This document shows positions 55,752 to 64,000 of a DNA stretch of 64,000 nt, in pieces (position 1 is the first letter of the stretch; each line of letters begins with the position of its first letter). A program made the translations under genes and the position numbers. Source of the stretch: Spiribacter sp. 2438 (lineage in GTDB: Bacteria > Pseudomonadota > Gammaproteobacteria > Nitrococcales > Nitrococcaceae); assembly GCF_009676705.1 (NCBI RefSeq), contig NZ_CP046046.1:1054001-1118000 (forward strand), read 5' to 3'. The notes under the pieces are model-generated. The model was not told the origin of the DNA and did no database searches. It saw nothing but the letters and a program-made list of their open reading frames with translations.

Positions 55752-56579
55752 TCAGCCAAGGAATATCGCATAGAGAAAGCGCAGGCTGACCATAGTGAGG
55801 AAGCTGCCGAAGGCGATCTCTAGGGCGCGCCGGCTCAGGTAGTGGGCGAGGCGCACGCCGAGATTGGCGGTGAATACCGTCGTCGGGACAAACAGCATCG
55901 CGCCGAGTATAGAGACATAACCCACCGCGTCCGGCGGGAGACCGCTTCGGCCCAACCCGGCAAGGACGTAGCCGATCGCTCCGGGCACCGAGACTAGCAC
56001 CCCGATCCCCGCCGAAGTCGCGACCGCCTGCAGGATTGGACGGCCATGCAGGGTCATGATGATATTGGCGATCTGGCCCCCGCCGATGCCCATCAGAGAG
56101 GACAGAAGCCCAATCATGCCACCATAGGCGCTCAGCCCCGCCCCGCGTGGCAGATCCTCAGCGATGTTCAAGGCACTGGTCCCACTGAGAAGCTTAGCCG
56201 CGTTCACTCCGGCCACCAGAACAAACACACCCTGAAATACCTCGGGCGGCGCAAAGCGCGCTAACGCGGCCCCCGCCAGTACGCCAAGGACGATCGGCGG
56301 GGCCCAGGCCCGCAGCAGCGCCGCGTCCACCGCCCCGCGCGCGCGATGGCCCCGATAGGAGCGGATCGAGGTAGGGATGATAATGGCCAGCGACGTGCCG
56401 ACGGCGAGCGGCATACGCACATCGTCGGCGACATCCAGAAAGCCAAACACCTCGAACAGAACGGGCACCATCAACGCCCCGCCGCCCACACCGAACACCC
56501 CAGCGAGGACCCCAGTTAGCGCTCCAGCCGTGAGTAGAATGCCGGCGACGATGAAGAATTCGCCTGATAGAAGCTCCAT
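55752..56579 (-). CDS. TauE/SafE (TSUP) membrane permease
   Basis: 275 residues, about eight helices. The internal duplication around GVFGVGGGALMVPVLF and SLMGIGGGQIANIIM is diagnostic for TSUP transporters, which move sulfite, sulfonates or organic acids. ATG 56579 follows the GntR stop by 7 bp. Last gene of the TTT block. Confidence 0.88.
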   Translation of the reverse strand: MELLSGEFFIVAGILLTAGALTGVLAGVFGVGGGALMVPVLFEVFGFLDVADDVRMPLAVGTSLAIIIPTSIRSYRGHRARGAVDAALLRAWAPPIVLGVLAGAALARFAPPEVFQGVFVLVAGVNAAKLLSGTSALNIAEDLPRGAGLSAYGGMIGLLSSLMGIGGGQIANIIMTLHGRPILQAVATSAGIGVLVSVPGAIGYVLAGLGRSGLPPDAVGYVSILGAMLFVPTTVFTANLGVRLAHYLSRRALEIAFGSFLTMVSLRFLYAIFLG

Positions 56580-56586
56580 CTGGCCG

Positions 56587-57360
56587 TCAGTCTCCTCCGG
56601 AGTCTGCCATCGCTCGCGCGTGAGGATCATGCGCCGTATCGGGCGCGCCGCGATCGCCCAGCTTCACGGTTCGCTCTTTATCCCGCGATAGACTGCCCCC
56701 GCGTGCTCGGCCCGGAGCCCAGCGCGCCAGGATCTGCGCAGCCGCGCTTACGAGGTGGCGGCGTAGGGCACGGGCGGCGGCATCCGCGTCGCGCTCGCAG
56801 ATCGCGGCGACAATCTCGGCATGCTCCGCGCTGGAGCGTTGCATCCTAGTGATGTCGGCTAGCTGAGCGCGGCGAAACGGCGCCAGCTTCAAGCGCAGCG
56901 CCTCTGCTGCCTCGGTGAGGTAGCGGTTATGTGCGCCCTCAAAGAGCCGGTTATGGAAGGCAGCGTTTACTTCCGCGTAGTCGGCGCGCTCCCCCGCAGC
57001 CGCGAGCGCCTCCATGTCCCGGTGCAACTCCAGGAGCTCGGCACGCTCGCCAATCGACATGCGCTGCGCCGCCGCGCTTCCGCACAGCGCTTCGAGTTCA
57101 CCCATCGCCTCGAAAAGCTGCTCGATCTCAGCCTGGGAAATCTCGGAGACGATCACGCCGCGATAGGGCACCCGCTCGACGAGCGATCGCGCCGCCAGAA
57201 GCTGCAAGGCTTCACGAACCGGGGTGCGCGAGACCTCGAAGCGGCGGGCGATCTCATTCTCTTCGAGCCGCGAGCCCGCCTCGAGCCGCCCGTCAATGAT
57301 TTCAGCCTCAAGATCCGCGGCGATCCCGCTTCCCAACAGCTTCCGACCCGATCCTTTCAT
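56587..57360 (-). CDS. GntR-family regulator (FadR/FCD type)
   Basis: 257 residues: winged HTH at about 10-75 (LEENEIARRFEVSRTPVREALQLLA) and an all-helical FCD ligand domain to ~230, with metal-binding histidines such as HNRLF. Cotranscribed with the transporter and gamma-glutamyltransferase genes; probably controls them. Confidence 0.92.
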   Translation of the reverse strand: MKGSGRKLLGSGIAADLEAEIIDGRLEAGSRLEENEIARRFEVSRTPVREALQLLAARSLVERVPYRGVIVSEISQAEIEQLFEAMGELEALCGSAAAQRMSIGERAELLELHRDMEALAAAGERADYAEVNAAFHNRLFEGAHNRYLTEAAEALRLKLAPFRRAQLADITRMQRSSAEHAEIVAAICERDADAAARALRRHLVSAAAQILARWAPGRARGGSLSRDKERTVKLGDRGAPDTAHDPHARAMADSGGD

Positions 57361-57390
57361 GGCTCTCTCCTCCCGCGCACAGCCCGCAAC

Positions 57391-59010
57391 TCAGAATGCC
57401 GCCGCGTGACCATCTTTTCGGTGATCTGAGCCACCAACGTAGAGGCCGTTGTCCATACGGTGGATAATCTGCGCGCCGCCGAAGCTGAAATCACCTTCGA
57501 GCGAGCCGCACTTGATGTCGTGCCCGAGCCCGGCAAGCCCGTCGAGGGTCGCCGTGTCGAAGCCTGTCTCCATCGCCACGCGCCGCCCCTCGAGCACCCT
57601 CCAGCGCGGCGCGTCGCTCGCCGCCTGCGGGCTCTGAGCGAAATCCAGCATTCGAAGGATCATCTGCACATGCCCTTGGGCCTGGATAGGTCCGCCCATC
57701 ACGCCGTAGCTCGTTAGCGGCGCGCCATTCTTGGTGACGAACCCTGGGATGATCGTGTGAAACGGACGCTTGCCGGGCCCGACATGATTGGGGCTAGAAG
57801 GATCGAGGCTGAAACCCTTGCCACGGTTTTGAAGGCTTACCCCCACCTCGGGCACCACTACGCCCGAGCCGAAGCCAGCATAGTTGGACTGAATGAAGGA
57901 GATCATCCGGCCCTCGGCGTCGGCCGCGCTGATATAGATCGTGCCTGAGGGTCCTGGCAGACCATGGTCCGGATCGCCGGCTCTGTCCGTATCGATCAGC
58001 TTGGCGCGCGCGCGCAAATATGCATCATCGAGGAGCGCGGCCGGATCGACCTGCATCGCCGCCAGATCCCCGACATGGGCATAGGTGTCGGCAAGCGCTA
58101 GCTTCATCGCCTCGATTTGCAGATGCAGTCCGATAACGCTGTCGGGACCGTAGTCGCGGATCGGCGTGTGCGCGAGGATGCCGAGCGCGATCAGCGCAGC
58201 GATACCCTGCCCGTTAGGCGGGATCTCGTGGGCATCGATCGCTCCATAACGCTGTGCGATGGTGCCGCACCAGTCGGCGGCATGGGCAGCGAAATCGGCC
58301 TCGTCAAGTGCGGCGCCATGCTGACGTGCGAAGCCGGCGATCGCCTCGGCAATCTCGCCGCGATAGAAGGCCTCACCGCGGGTCTCGGCAATGCGGCGCA
58401 GGGTCCGAGCCATGGCCGGAGCACGAAACAGCTCGCCCGCGCGCGGAGCCCGACCTCCGGGCATGAAGACCTCGGCAAATCCCGGTTGCGCGGCGAGCAA
58501 TTCGGCACCCGCGGCCCACTGGCGGGCGATAATCGGCGAGACCGGATAGCCACGCTCGGCATAGTCGATGGCGGGCTCGAACAGTGCTTCGAAGGGAAGC
58601 GCGCCAAACCGCTCTGACAACGCCACCCAGGCCGAGACCGCTCCCGGCACTGTCACCGTCTCCCAGCCGCGCTCGGGCATTACGTCGCGGCCAGCGAAGC
58701 GCGCCGGCGTCCAGGCCCCCGGCGCGCGACCCGAGGCGTTGAGCCCGTGCAGCTCAGCCCCGTCATGCAGGATCGCAAAGGCGTCGCTGCCCAGCCCGTT
58801 GCCCGTCGGCTCGAGCACTGGCATCGCGATGGCGGCGGCGAGTGCGGCATCGACGGCATTGCCGCCCCTGTCGAGCATCCGCAGCCCCGCCTGAGCGGCG
58901 AGCGGCTGCGAGGTGGCGATCATGTTGCGTCCCATCACTGGGCTGCGCTGCGAGGGATAGGGGGTCGAGAAGTCGAAATCCATCTTTCCTGTGTCCTTAG
59001 CCTGTTGCAT
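57391..59010 (-). CDS. Gamma-glutamyltransferase family Ntn-hydrolase
   Basis: 539 residues, no signal peptide, so likely cytoplasmic. Self-cleavage nucleophile is the threonine in PSGTIYISAADAEG (E. coli GGT has TTHYS; the second Thr is Ile here). N-terminal RNMIATSQPLAAQAGLRML and GGNAVDAALAAA are family signatures. May hydrolyse or transfer gamma-glutamyl groups or act as a related amidase. Translationally coupled to tctA. Confidence 0.88.
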   Translation of the reverse strand: MQQAKDTGKMDFDFSTPYPSQRSPVMGRNMIATSQPLAAQAGLRMLDRGGNAVDAALAAAIAMPVLEPTGNGLGSDAFAILHDGAELHGLNASGRAPGAWTPARFAGRDVMPERGWETVTVPGAVSAWVALSERFGALPFEALFEPAIDYAERGYPVSPIIARQWAAGAELLAAQPGFAEVFMPGGRAPRAGELFRAPAMARTLRRIAETRGEAFYRGEIAEAIAGFARQHGAALDEADFAAHAADWCGTIAQRYGAIDAHEIPPNGQGIAALIALGILAHTPIRDYGPDSVIGLHLQIEAMKLALADTYAHVGDLAAMQVDPAALLDDAYLRARAKLIDTDRAGDPDHGLPGPSGTIYISAADAEGRMISFIQSNYAGFGSGVVVPEVGVSLQNRGKGFSLDPSSPNHVGPGKRPFHTIIPGFVTKNGAPLTSYGVMGGPIQAQGHVQMILRMLDFAQSPQAASDAPRWRVLEGRRVAMETGFDTATLDGLAGLGHDIKCGSLEGDFSFGGAQIIHRMDNGLYVGGSDHRKDGHAAAF

Positions 59011-60518
59011 CACGAGTCAGCACCAACGCCCGCGCGAGGGCGCATCCGGTGGCGCAAGAAAACCACTAGCGAGATCACCGCGAGCGCGAGGAACGCGGCG
59101 GAGACCGGTCGGGTGATGAAAAGCGTCAGATCCTCGCTTATTGAGAGAGCACGACGCAGATTGGTCTCGGCGATGGGCCCGAGGATGACTCCGAGCACCA
59201 GCGGCGCAAGCGGGTAATCCATCTTCTTCATCACATAGCCGAGCACGCCCACGAAGAAAAGCAGGTGAATGTCGGCTACGCGGTTATTGAGCGCGAACAC
59301 CCCGACGGCGCAGAAGACGAGTACGGCGGGGATGATGATGTGCTTGGGTATCTTGGTGACCATCAGGAAATAGCGCATCGAGCTGAGCGTGATCAGGAGC
59401 ATCAATAGCGCGCCAATAAACAGTCCCACGAAAATCGAATAGACGATTTCCGGGTTGTCCACCATAAGTCGAGGGCCCACCGCGATGCCGTGTACCATCA
59501 GTGACGCCATCAGCACCGCGTCCACTGCACTGCCCGGAATACCGAGCGCGATCATCGGTATCAGCCCGCCGCCGGCGGTCGAGGAGTTGCCCGACTCCGA
59601 GGCGACAACGCCCTCGGGTACGCCTGTTCCAAAGCTATCAGGGTCCGTTGACGCCCGGCGGGCCTGATCATAGGCGACGAGGTTCGCGATGGAGCTCCCC
59701 GCGCCGGGTACCGCCCCAATAAACACTCCCACCAGCGAAGATCGGATCAGGTTGACCGGCCGGCGGATCGTATCCATTAGGTAGGGTAACGGCCGGAACA
59801 CGATGCGCTCCTCTATCAGCGCCTCGCCGGTGCCGCTATCGCTGCGCATCTCCTCGACCTCGCCAAGCAACTGGCTGACTGCATAGACCCCGATCAGCAC
59901 TGCGAGAAACGGTAGCCCAGTGCTCAGCATCGCCAGATCGAAGGTGAAGCGCGGACTGTTCATCATCGGGTCGGACCCGATCGTAGCGAGGAAGATGCCG
60001 ATGAGCCCGGCGATGAGCCCGCGCACCACGGACCGGCCCACTAGGCTCGCGATCACTGTCATCGCGAAGACGATGAGCGAAAAATATTCCCACGGGCCCA
60101 GCCCGATCGCCACAATCGCCAGCGGTGGTGCCGCAAGTACCAGCACGATGATCGATATCAGAGTACCGAAGAAGGAGGCGAAGATCCCGATACCAAGGGC
60201 GCGGCCAGGATCACCCTTGCGCGCCATCGGGTAGGCGTCGAAGGTCGTCGCCACCGCCGAGGGCGTGCCGGGAATGCCGAGAAGGGCAGCACTGATCATG
60301 CCCCCCGTCAGGCCGCCAACATAAACGCCGAGCATCGTTGCGATGCCCTGAACCGGAGGCATGTAGAAGGTCAGCGGCAACGTCAGCACGATCGCCATGG
60401 TGATCGTGAAGCCCGGGATCGCTGAGGCCACGATGCCCGCGACCACGCCCACGAACATCGTCACCAGTGTGGCGAGCTGGAGAATCTCGAGAAAGCCGAC
60501 TGCGAACCCATCAAGCAT
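59010..60518 (-). CDS. tctA: Tripartite tricarboxylate transporter large permease
   Basis: 502 residues with about eleven to twelve helices. GAVPGAGSSIANLVAYDQARR and the conserved GIPGTPSAVATTFDAYP region are TctA signatures. Together with TctB and TctC forms a proton/sodium-driven uptake system; substrate unknown. Confidence 0.93.
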   Translation of the reverse strand: MLDGFAVGFLEILQLATLVTMFVGVVAGIVASAIPGFTITMAIVLTLPLTFYMPPVQGIATMLGVYVGGLTGGMISAALLGIPGTPSAVATTFDAYPMARKGDPGRALGIGIFASFFGTLISIIVLVLAAPPLAIVAIGLGPWEYFSLIVFAMTVIASLVGRSVVRGLIAGLIGIFLATIGSDPMMNSPRFTFDLAMLSTGLPFLAVLIGVYAVSQLLGEVEEMRSDSGTGEALIEERIVFRPLPYLMDTIRRPVNLIRSSLVGVFIGAVPGAGSSIANLVAYDQARRASTDPDSFGTGVPEGVVASESGNSSTAGGGLIPMIALGIPGSAVDAVLMASLMVHGIAVGPRLMVDNPEIVYSIFVGLFIGALLMLLITLSSMRYFLMVTKIPKHIIIPAVLVFCAVGVFALNNRVADIHLLFFVGVLGYVMKKMDYPLAPLVLGVILGPIAETNLRRALSISEDLTLFITRPVSAAFLALAVISLVVFLRHRMRPRAGVGADS

Positions 60519-60563
60519 AGAGCTTTCCCCTCAACCCCGTATCGCCCTGCCGGAACCCGCCGC

Positions 60564-61136
60564 TCAGGAAAACGGCCCGCGCGGCAGGAATACGTGAAGC
60601 ACCTGCGCGAAGAGGACCTGAAGTCCCACCGAGAGCACCAGAGCGATGATCGCCGAGATCACGAGATTGCGCCATGTACGGGGGCCGAGCAGCAACTGCA
60701 CGCCGAAGGCGAATAGGAAGGCCGCGATCAAAAAGCCGAGCGGCCGGATCAGCAGCAGAAACAGAGCGAACGCGCCGAGCACCGAGAACACCAGTCGGAA
60801 CTCTAAAGTCGTACGCAAAGCCACATCGAAGAGCGCCCGGGGACCATATCTGAGCTCCGAGAGTGCTTGCCGAGCGGTCTGGATTATCATCACCACGTTG
60901 AGAAACATCAGCAAGCCAAGCACGATGCGTGGGAAGGTGCCCGCCCCGAGTGGTTCCCAGCGCGACTCCGGCAGCGCCATCGCCTCCCAGAAGAGATACG
61001 CGAACGCCAAAAGCATCACGAGGTTGAACGCGAATTGCAGTAGTGCGCTATCGCCCGCCATGGCGTTAGGTTCAACTCCGTAGGCCTCCGGCCGGTCGGA
61101 CCGGCCGGAGGCGTTGTCGGAGTGGGAATCGCTCAC
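60564..61136 (-). CDS. tctB: Tripartite tricarboxylate transporter small permease
   Basis: 190 residues with four membrane helices (FNLVMLLAFAYLFWEA, IVLGLLMFLNVVMI, LFLLLIRPLGFLIAAFLFAF and a C-terminal one). TctB family. Its ATG overlaps the tctC stop. Confidence 0.88.
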   Translation of the reverse strand: MSDSHSDNASGRSDRPEAYGVEPNAMAGDSALLQFAFNLVMLLAFAYLFWEAMALPESRWEPLGAGTFPRIVLGLLMFLNVVMIIQTARQALSELRYGPRALFDVALRTTLEFRLVFSVLGAFALFLLLIRPLGFLIAAFLFAFGVQLLLGPRTWRNLVISAIIALVLSVGLQVLFAQVLHVFLPRGPFS

Positions 61137-62092
61137 TGCTCGAGCTGCTCGGCCAGATCGGCGACCGTCTGATCGAGCTCGTCCATGTACTCCCCGTATT
61201 CGTCACGCGTACGCAGGACCATTTCGGCGCCGGCGTTATTGATCGCCTCGATAAAAGCCTCGTCTTCCGCCATCGGCTCGAAGGCGTTGGAGAGATAATC
61301 AAGGATCGCCTCATCGGTGCCGGCCGGCGCAAAGAGCCCGCGGTTGATCGACAGCTCCAGATCGTAGCCGAGCTCCTGCAGCGTGGGCACGTCCGGCGTC
61401 GCATCGAGCCGCTCTGCCGAGCCGACAGCAAGGAACTTCAGATCACCATTCTCAACGAATTCGAGCGAGGAGGCGATGTCGCCGATTGCCGCGTCGATAT
61501 GGCCGCCCACCAGCGACTGAATGCGCTGTCCTGTGCCCTCAAAGCCGACATAGGAGACCTCGTAATCGGCCGCCTGCTCCATCATCGCCGAGTGCAGATG
61601 AGGCACCCCTGCCAGCGTGACGCCAAAGCGGATCTCACCAGGGTTCTCCTGCGCGTATTCGACGAACTCCTCGAAGGTGTCATAAGGCCGATCTGCATTG
61701 ACAACGAGATACTGTGGCGAAGAGGTGAAGGACGCGATGGGCTCGAAATCCGACGGATGTACATCCGTAAGGCCCGTGTAATAGGAGACGAGGAGCCCCT
61801 CATGGATCTGCGCGACGGTATAGCCGTCGGGCTCGCGCTCGCGCGCCTCGGCAAGGCCCTGGGTGCCGGACGCTCCGGGCATATTGATCACCGGCATCGG
61901 CTGACCGAGATAGTCCTCAGCATAGTTGGAAACAACGCGCATATTCACGTCGCTGCCCCCGCCAACGCCCCAGGGCACAATCATCTCGATGGCGCGCTCG
62001 GGGTAATCCGCCGACGCGGTGGCCGCGAAGCCTAGCGAGGCGCACGCAGCAAGTACGGTGGTTGAAAGTAGACGCGTGGTGGTGTCGTTCAT
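61133..62092 (-). CDS. tctC: Tripartite tricarboxylate transporter solute-binding protein
   Basis: 319 residues with a signal peptide (MNDTTTRLLSTTVLAACASL...TASA). TctC/BugT signatures: AIEMIVPWGVGGGSDVNMR and the GHIDAAIGDIASSLEF region. ATG 62092 chosen; the longer frame runs into the promoter region. First gene of the block. Confidence 0.93.
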   Translation of the reverse strand: MNDTTTRLLSTTVLAACASLGFAATASADYPERAIEMIVPWGVGGGSDVNMRVVSNYAEDYLGQPMPVINMPGASGTQGLAEAREREPDGYTVAQIHEGLLVSYYTGLTDVHPSDFEPIASFTSSPQYLVVNADRPYDTFEEFVEYAQENPGEIRFGVTLAGVPHLHSAMMEQAADYEVSYVGFEGTGQRIQSLVGGHIDAAIGDIASSLEFVENGDLKFLAVGSAERLDATPDVPTLQELGYDLELSINRGLFAPAGTDEAILDYLSNAFEPMAEDEAFIEAINNAGAEMVLRTRDEYGEYMDELDQTVADLAEQLEQ

Positions 62093-62133
62093 GGTGATGT
62101 CCTCTTGTTGGTTACCGGACACCGCACCTTTTC

Positions 62134-62172
62134 TGGATACAAAACGGCAGTCCGACACCCTGACTGTATACA
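62134..62172. promoter_or_regulatory. Candidate GntR operator pair upstream of tctC
   Basis: TGTATACA (62165-62172, perfect palindrome) and TGGATACA (62134-62141, one mismatch) lie 31 bp apart centre to centre, about three helical turns, upstream of the tctC start. TNGTATACNA-type sites are used by FadR-subfamily GntR proteins, one of which is in this operon. Confidence 0.55.
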
Positions 62173-62288
62173 AGACGTCAGGATCGACGTAAAGAGTGAC
62201 AGCACCTTGCGTTGTGCGCCGCCGCATCTGCCAGCGGAGCTTCAACCCGGCGGCGGTCACGAAGCGGTGCGTGACATCACCGCATTAG

Positions 62289-64000
62289 TCACAACGCTTC
62301 GTAATACTGCCTGATCATGTCCGCCATCAACCGCCGCCGCTCTCGGAGGAAGTCTTCGTAATTTTCGGCCGTCACCTCGCGGATAAACGACGGGATCGCG
62401 TTCTCGCTCAGGTTCTCGGCGAGGTCCTCAGCGTCGTTAATTTCCCCAAGGCGTAGGCAACCGGTTTGGACCTGCTCATCGACCCATTGCATGTACTCAG
62501 AGGGTGGGTGGTCTTTGATGCCGATATTAATGGGCGTCTCTGTGAGGGCGAAGTTCGCGACCTGGTTGTAATCGCCGGCTTTGGGGAAGCCGTTCCTGAT
62601 GAGGTGATTCTTTGGAACGATGTGATGAATATCCCCGTGGCCCTCGATCATGTGCGCGACCGCGATAGACTTGGAGAGAAAACCGCGCCCACCGCTGTGA
62701 ACACGCGCGGCAAGATAGGTCTGAAAGGCGGGACTACGGCGACTTGGGGTCATCAGCAGTTGCGGCAAGGCGCCGGTCCAAAAGCCCTCACCCAGCTCAG
62801 ACTGCTCGAGCATCGATAGGTACTGAGGCGCACCGTGCTCCTCAATGCGGCGCAGATCCGTCTCCCAGATCGACTCAAAGCTGCCCACCGCCCGGCCCGT
62901 CAGCAAACTCATCACGAACCAACGCTTGACCAGACGGGACCGTTCACCCTCGGTCATTGCCTCGTTCTGACGGGTGCGCAGATAGAGCGCGTAGGCGAAG
63001 TTCAGCGCATTTTTGGAGCCAATCATGCTGGCATCAATGAACCCCGCTGATTTGATCATCATCACAAACCGCTCGACATGGGTCTGCCGGACCATCTCGT
63101 TCAGTGTCTCGCTAAGGCGCGCATAAGCTCCTGGAATGCGGGACTCATCGACTTTGCGGGTCTCTGGATCAAGGCCAGAGAGTTCACTCACGATCGCACC
63201 CGCCTTGCCCCGGGAGAAACCAACCAGTCCCGCCACGCGAATGATGTCCGTGTACTCAGGCTGGAAAAGTTCATCCGATTGGCCCTTCAGCCAACTGATT
63301 TTCTTAAGATGATCGGTGGCGGCGAACTCTTGGTCGTTCGCGGAGATATCGTCGAAGGCGTGCCCCGCCACCGCAAGATGGCAGAAGTAGTCGATGAGCT
63401 TGCGCAGGTTTCGCCCTTCCTCGCCGTAGGTGGCAATTTTGCTCATCACGAAGTCAGCACTGGAGAGCGGTACGCCCTTGGCGTTGATGCGCACAAAGAT
63501 CTCCGCCACCGTCTCGACATCGAGGTCATCGGCCAGTGAGATCACCCCCACCTGGGCGTGTTCGATGGCGGCGAGCTTGCCGATGGCGACCTCCACCGTG
63601 TCCTCATCCACGCCAGGGTTCTTCTCAAAATACTGCCGCAGAAAGGTGAGCTGTCGAGTCCCGGAGAAGAACTCCGCAATGTCATGAATCCACTGATTAC
63701 TCCGGTCGATGGCGGGTGTTCGGGTTGCGAACTCCTCAGTGACCGGATTAAACGATATGGCGATGCGCTTTCGCTGATAGTTCCGGCCCACCACCGGTTG
63801 ACCGGCGATCGCGGCTCGAAGCGCCGTCACCCGTTGCTGCCCATCAATGAGAATCTGCTGGTGGGCAGCGACCTCCCCGCCCTTGAGCTTGGCCCCCACC
63901 GATTGCCAGGTGATGAGGTAGCCCACCGGGTAGCCGTGATACAGGGAGTCAATCAGATCCCGAACTTGGGGTGTCTTCCAGACGAACGGGCGCTGGAGCT
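62289..64000 (-). CDS. DUF262/HNH GmrSD-like protein (5' end outside window)
   Basis: At least 570 residues are visible; the frame stays open to the right edge (LQRPFVWKTPQVRDL at the limit), so the start is beyond the window. DUF262 is marked by LIDGQQRVTAL (ParB-like nucleotidase motif), and a C-terminal HNH-like domain by IHHIVPKNHL and NFALTE. GmrSD-type proteins are restriction enzymes for modified DNA, but many DUF262 proteins are untested. Confidence 0.88.
   Translation of the reverse strand, partial: LQRPFVWKTPQVRDLIDSLYHGYPVGYLITWQSVGAKLKGGEVAAHQQILIDGQQRVTALRAAIAGQPVVGRNYQRKRIAISFNPVTEEFATRTPAIDRSNQWIHDIAEFFSGTRQLTFLRQYFEKNPGVDEDTVEVAIGKLAAIEHAQVGVISLADDLDVETVAEIFVRINAKGVPLSSADFVMSKIATYGEEGRNLRKLIDYFCHLAVAGHAFDDISANDQEFAATDHLKKISWLKGQSDELFQPEYTDIIRVAGLVGFSRGKAGAIVSELSGLDPETRKVDESRIPGAYARLSETLNEMVRQTHVERFVMMIKSAGFIDASMIGSKNALNFAYALYLRTRQNEAMTEGERSRLVKRWFVMSLLTGRAVGSFESIWETDLRRIEEHGAPQYLSMLEQSELGEGFWTGALPQLLMTPSRRSPAFQTYLAARVHSGGRGFLSKSIAVAHMIEGHGDIHHIVPKNHLIRNGFPKAGDYNQVANFALTETPINIGIKDHPPSEYMQWVDEQVQTGCLRLGEINDAEDLAENLSENAIPSFIREVTAENYEDFLRERRRLMADMIRQYYEAL

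Noticed and set aside
1-64000. CRISPR arrays, tRNA or rRNA genes, complete insertion sequences
   Set aside because: No direct-repeat spacer series, cloverleaf-like segment, rRNA stretch or intact IS with inverted repeats was recognised on reading.

Overview
The window looks like chromosomal DNA of a GC-rich, probably halophilic or marine gammaproteobacterium. The evidence is a fused RlmKL 23S rRNA methyltransferase, as in Gammaproteobacteria, and a large glycine-betaine catabolism cluster. The organism assignment is an inference; no rRNA or tRNA gene was found.

Region 1 (1-19235) is a one-carbon and methyl-glycine island. A dimethylglycine dehydrogenase (5' end outside the window), ETF-ubiquinone oxidoreductase, a GbdR-like AraC regulator and the heterotetrameric sarcosine oxidase soxBDAG demethylate betaine-derived compounds onto tetrahydrofolate. 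A MetF-like reductase, formate-THF ligase and a three-gene NAD-dependent molybdenum formate dehydrogenase can then oxidise the C1 units. Between them lies a truncated putA with its divergent Lrp-type regulator.

Region 2 (19259-30313) is mixed: a DUF3320-like/DUF4236-like gene pair, a homocysteine S-methyltransferase, a WYL regulator, a TRAP transporter, and small stress or redox genes (ring-cleavage-type glyoxalase, cytochrome b561, FMN reductase, DinB, NRDE/TANGO2, OsmC). It also holds deletion scars of a Sir2 gene and a RidA gene.

Region 3 (29765-35937) has an NrtA/SsuABC-type ABC importer (plus osmC), divergent from an acyl-CoA-dehydrogenase-fold flavoprotein and a rubredoxin-rubredoxin reductase fusion. 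Two AT-rich palindromes sit in the shared promoter region. I do not recognise this as a described pathway.

Region 4 (35981-48274) is a ten-gene L-threonate/D-erythronate operon (ltnD-otnK-otnC-otnI-denD-TRAP PQM-ALDH-SDR). It is divergent from a LacI-type regulator and an MFS transporter, with two identical operators between them.

Region 5 (48264-55752) holds rlmKL, a VapBC-type toxin-antitoxin pair, an IS5 remnant, small housekeeping genes, an HNH endonuclease, a DUF45 metallopeptidase-like gene and an IS3 orfA remnant.

Region 6 (55752-62092) is a tripartite tricarboxylate transporter / gamma-glutamyltransferase / GntR / TauE block that looks inserted. It is followed by a DUF262/HNH GmrSD-like gene that runs off the right end.
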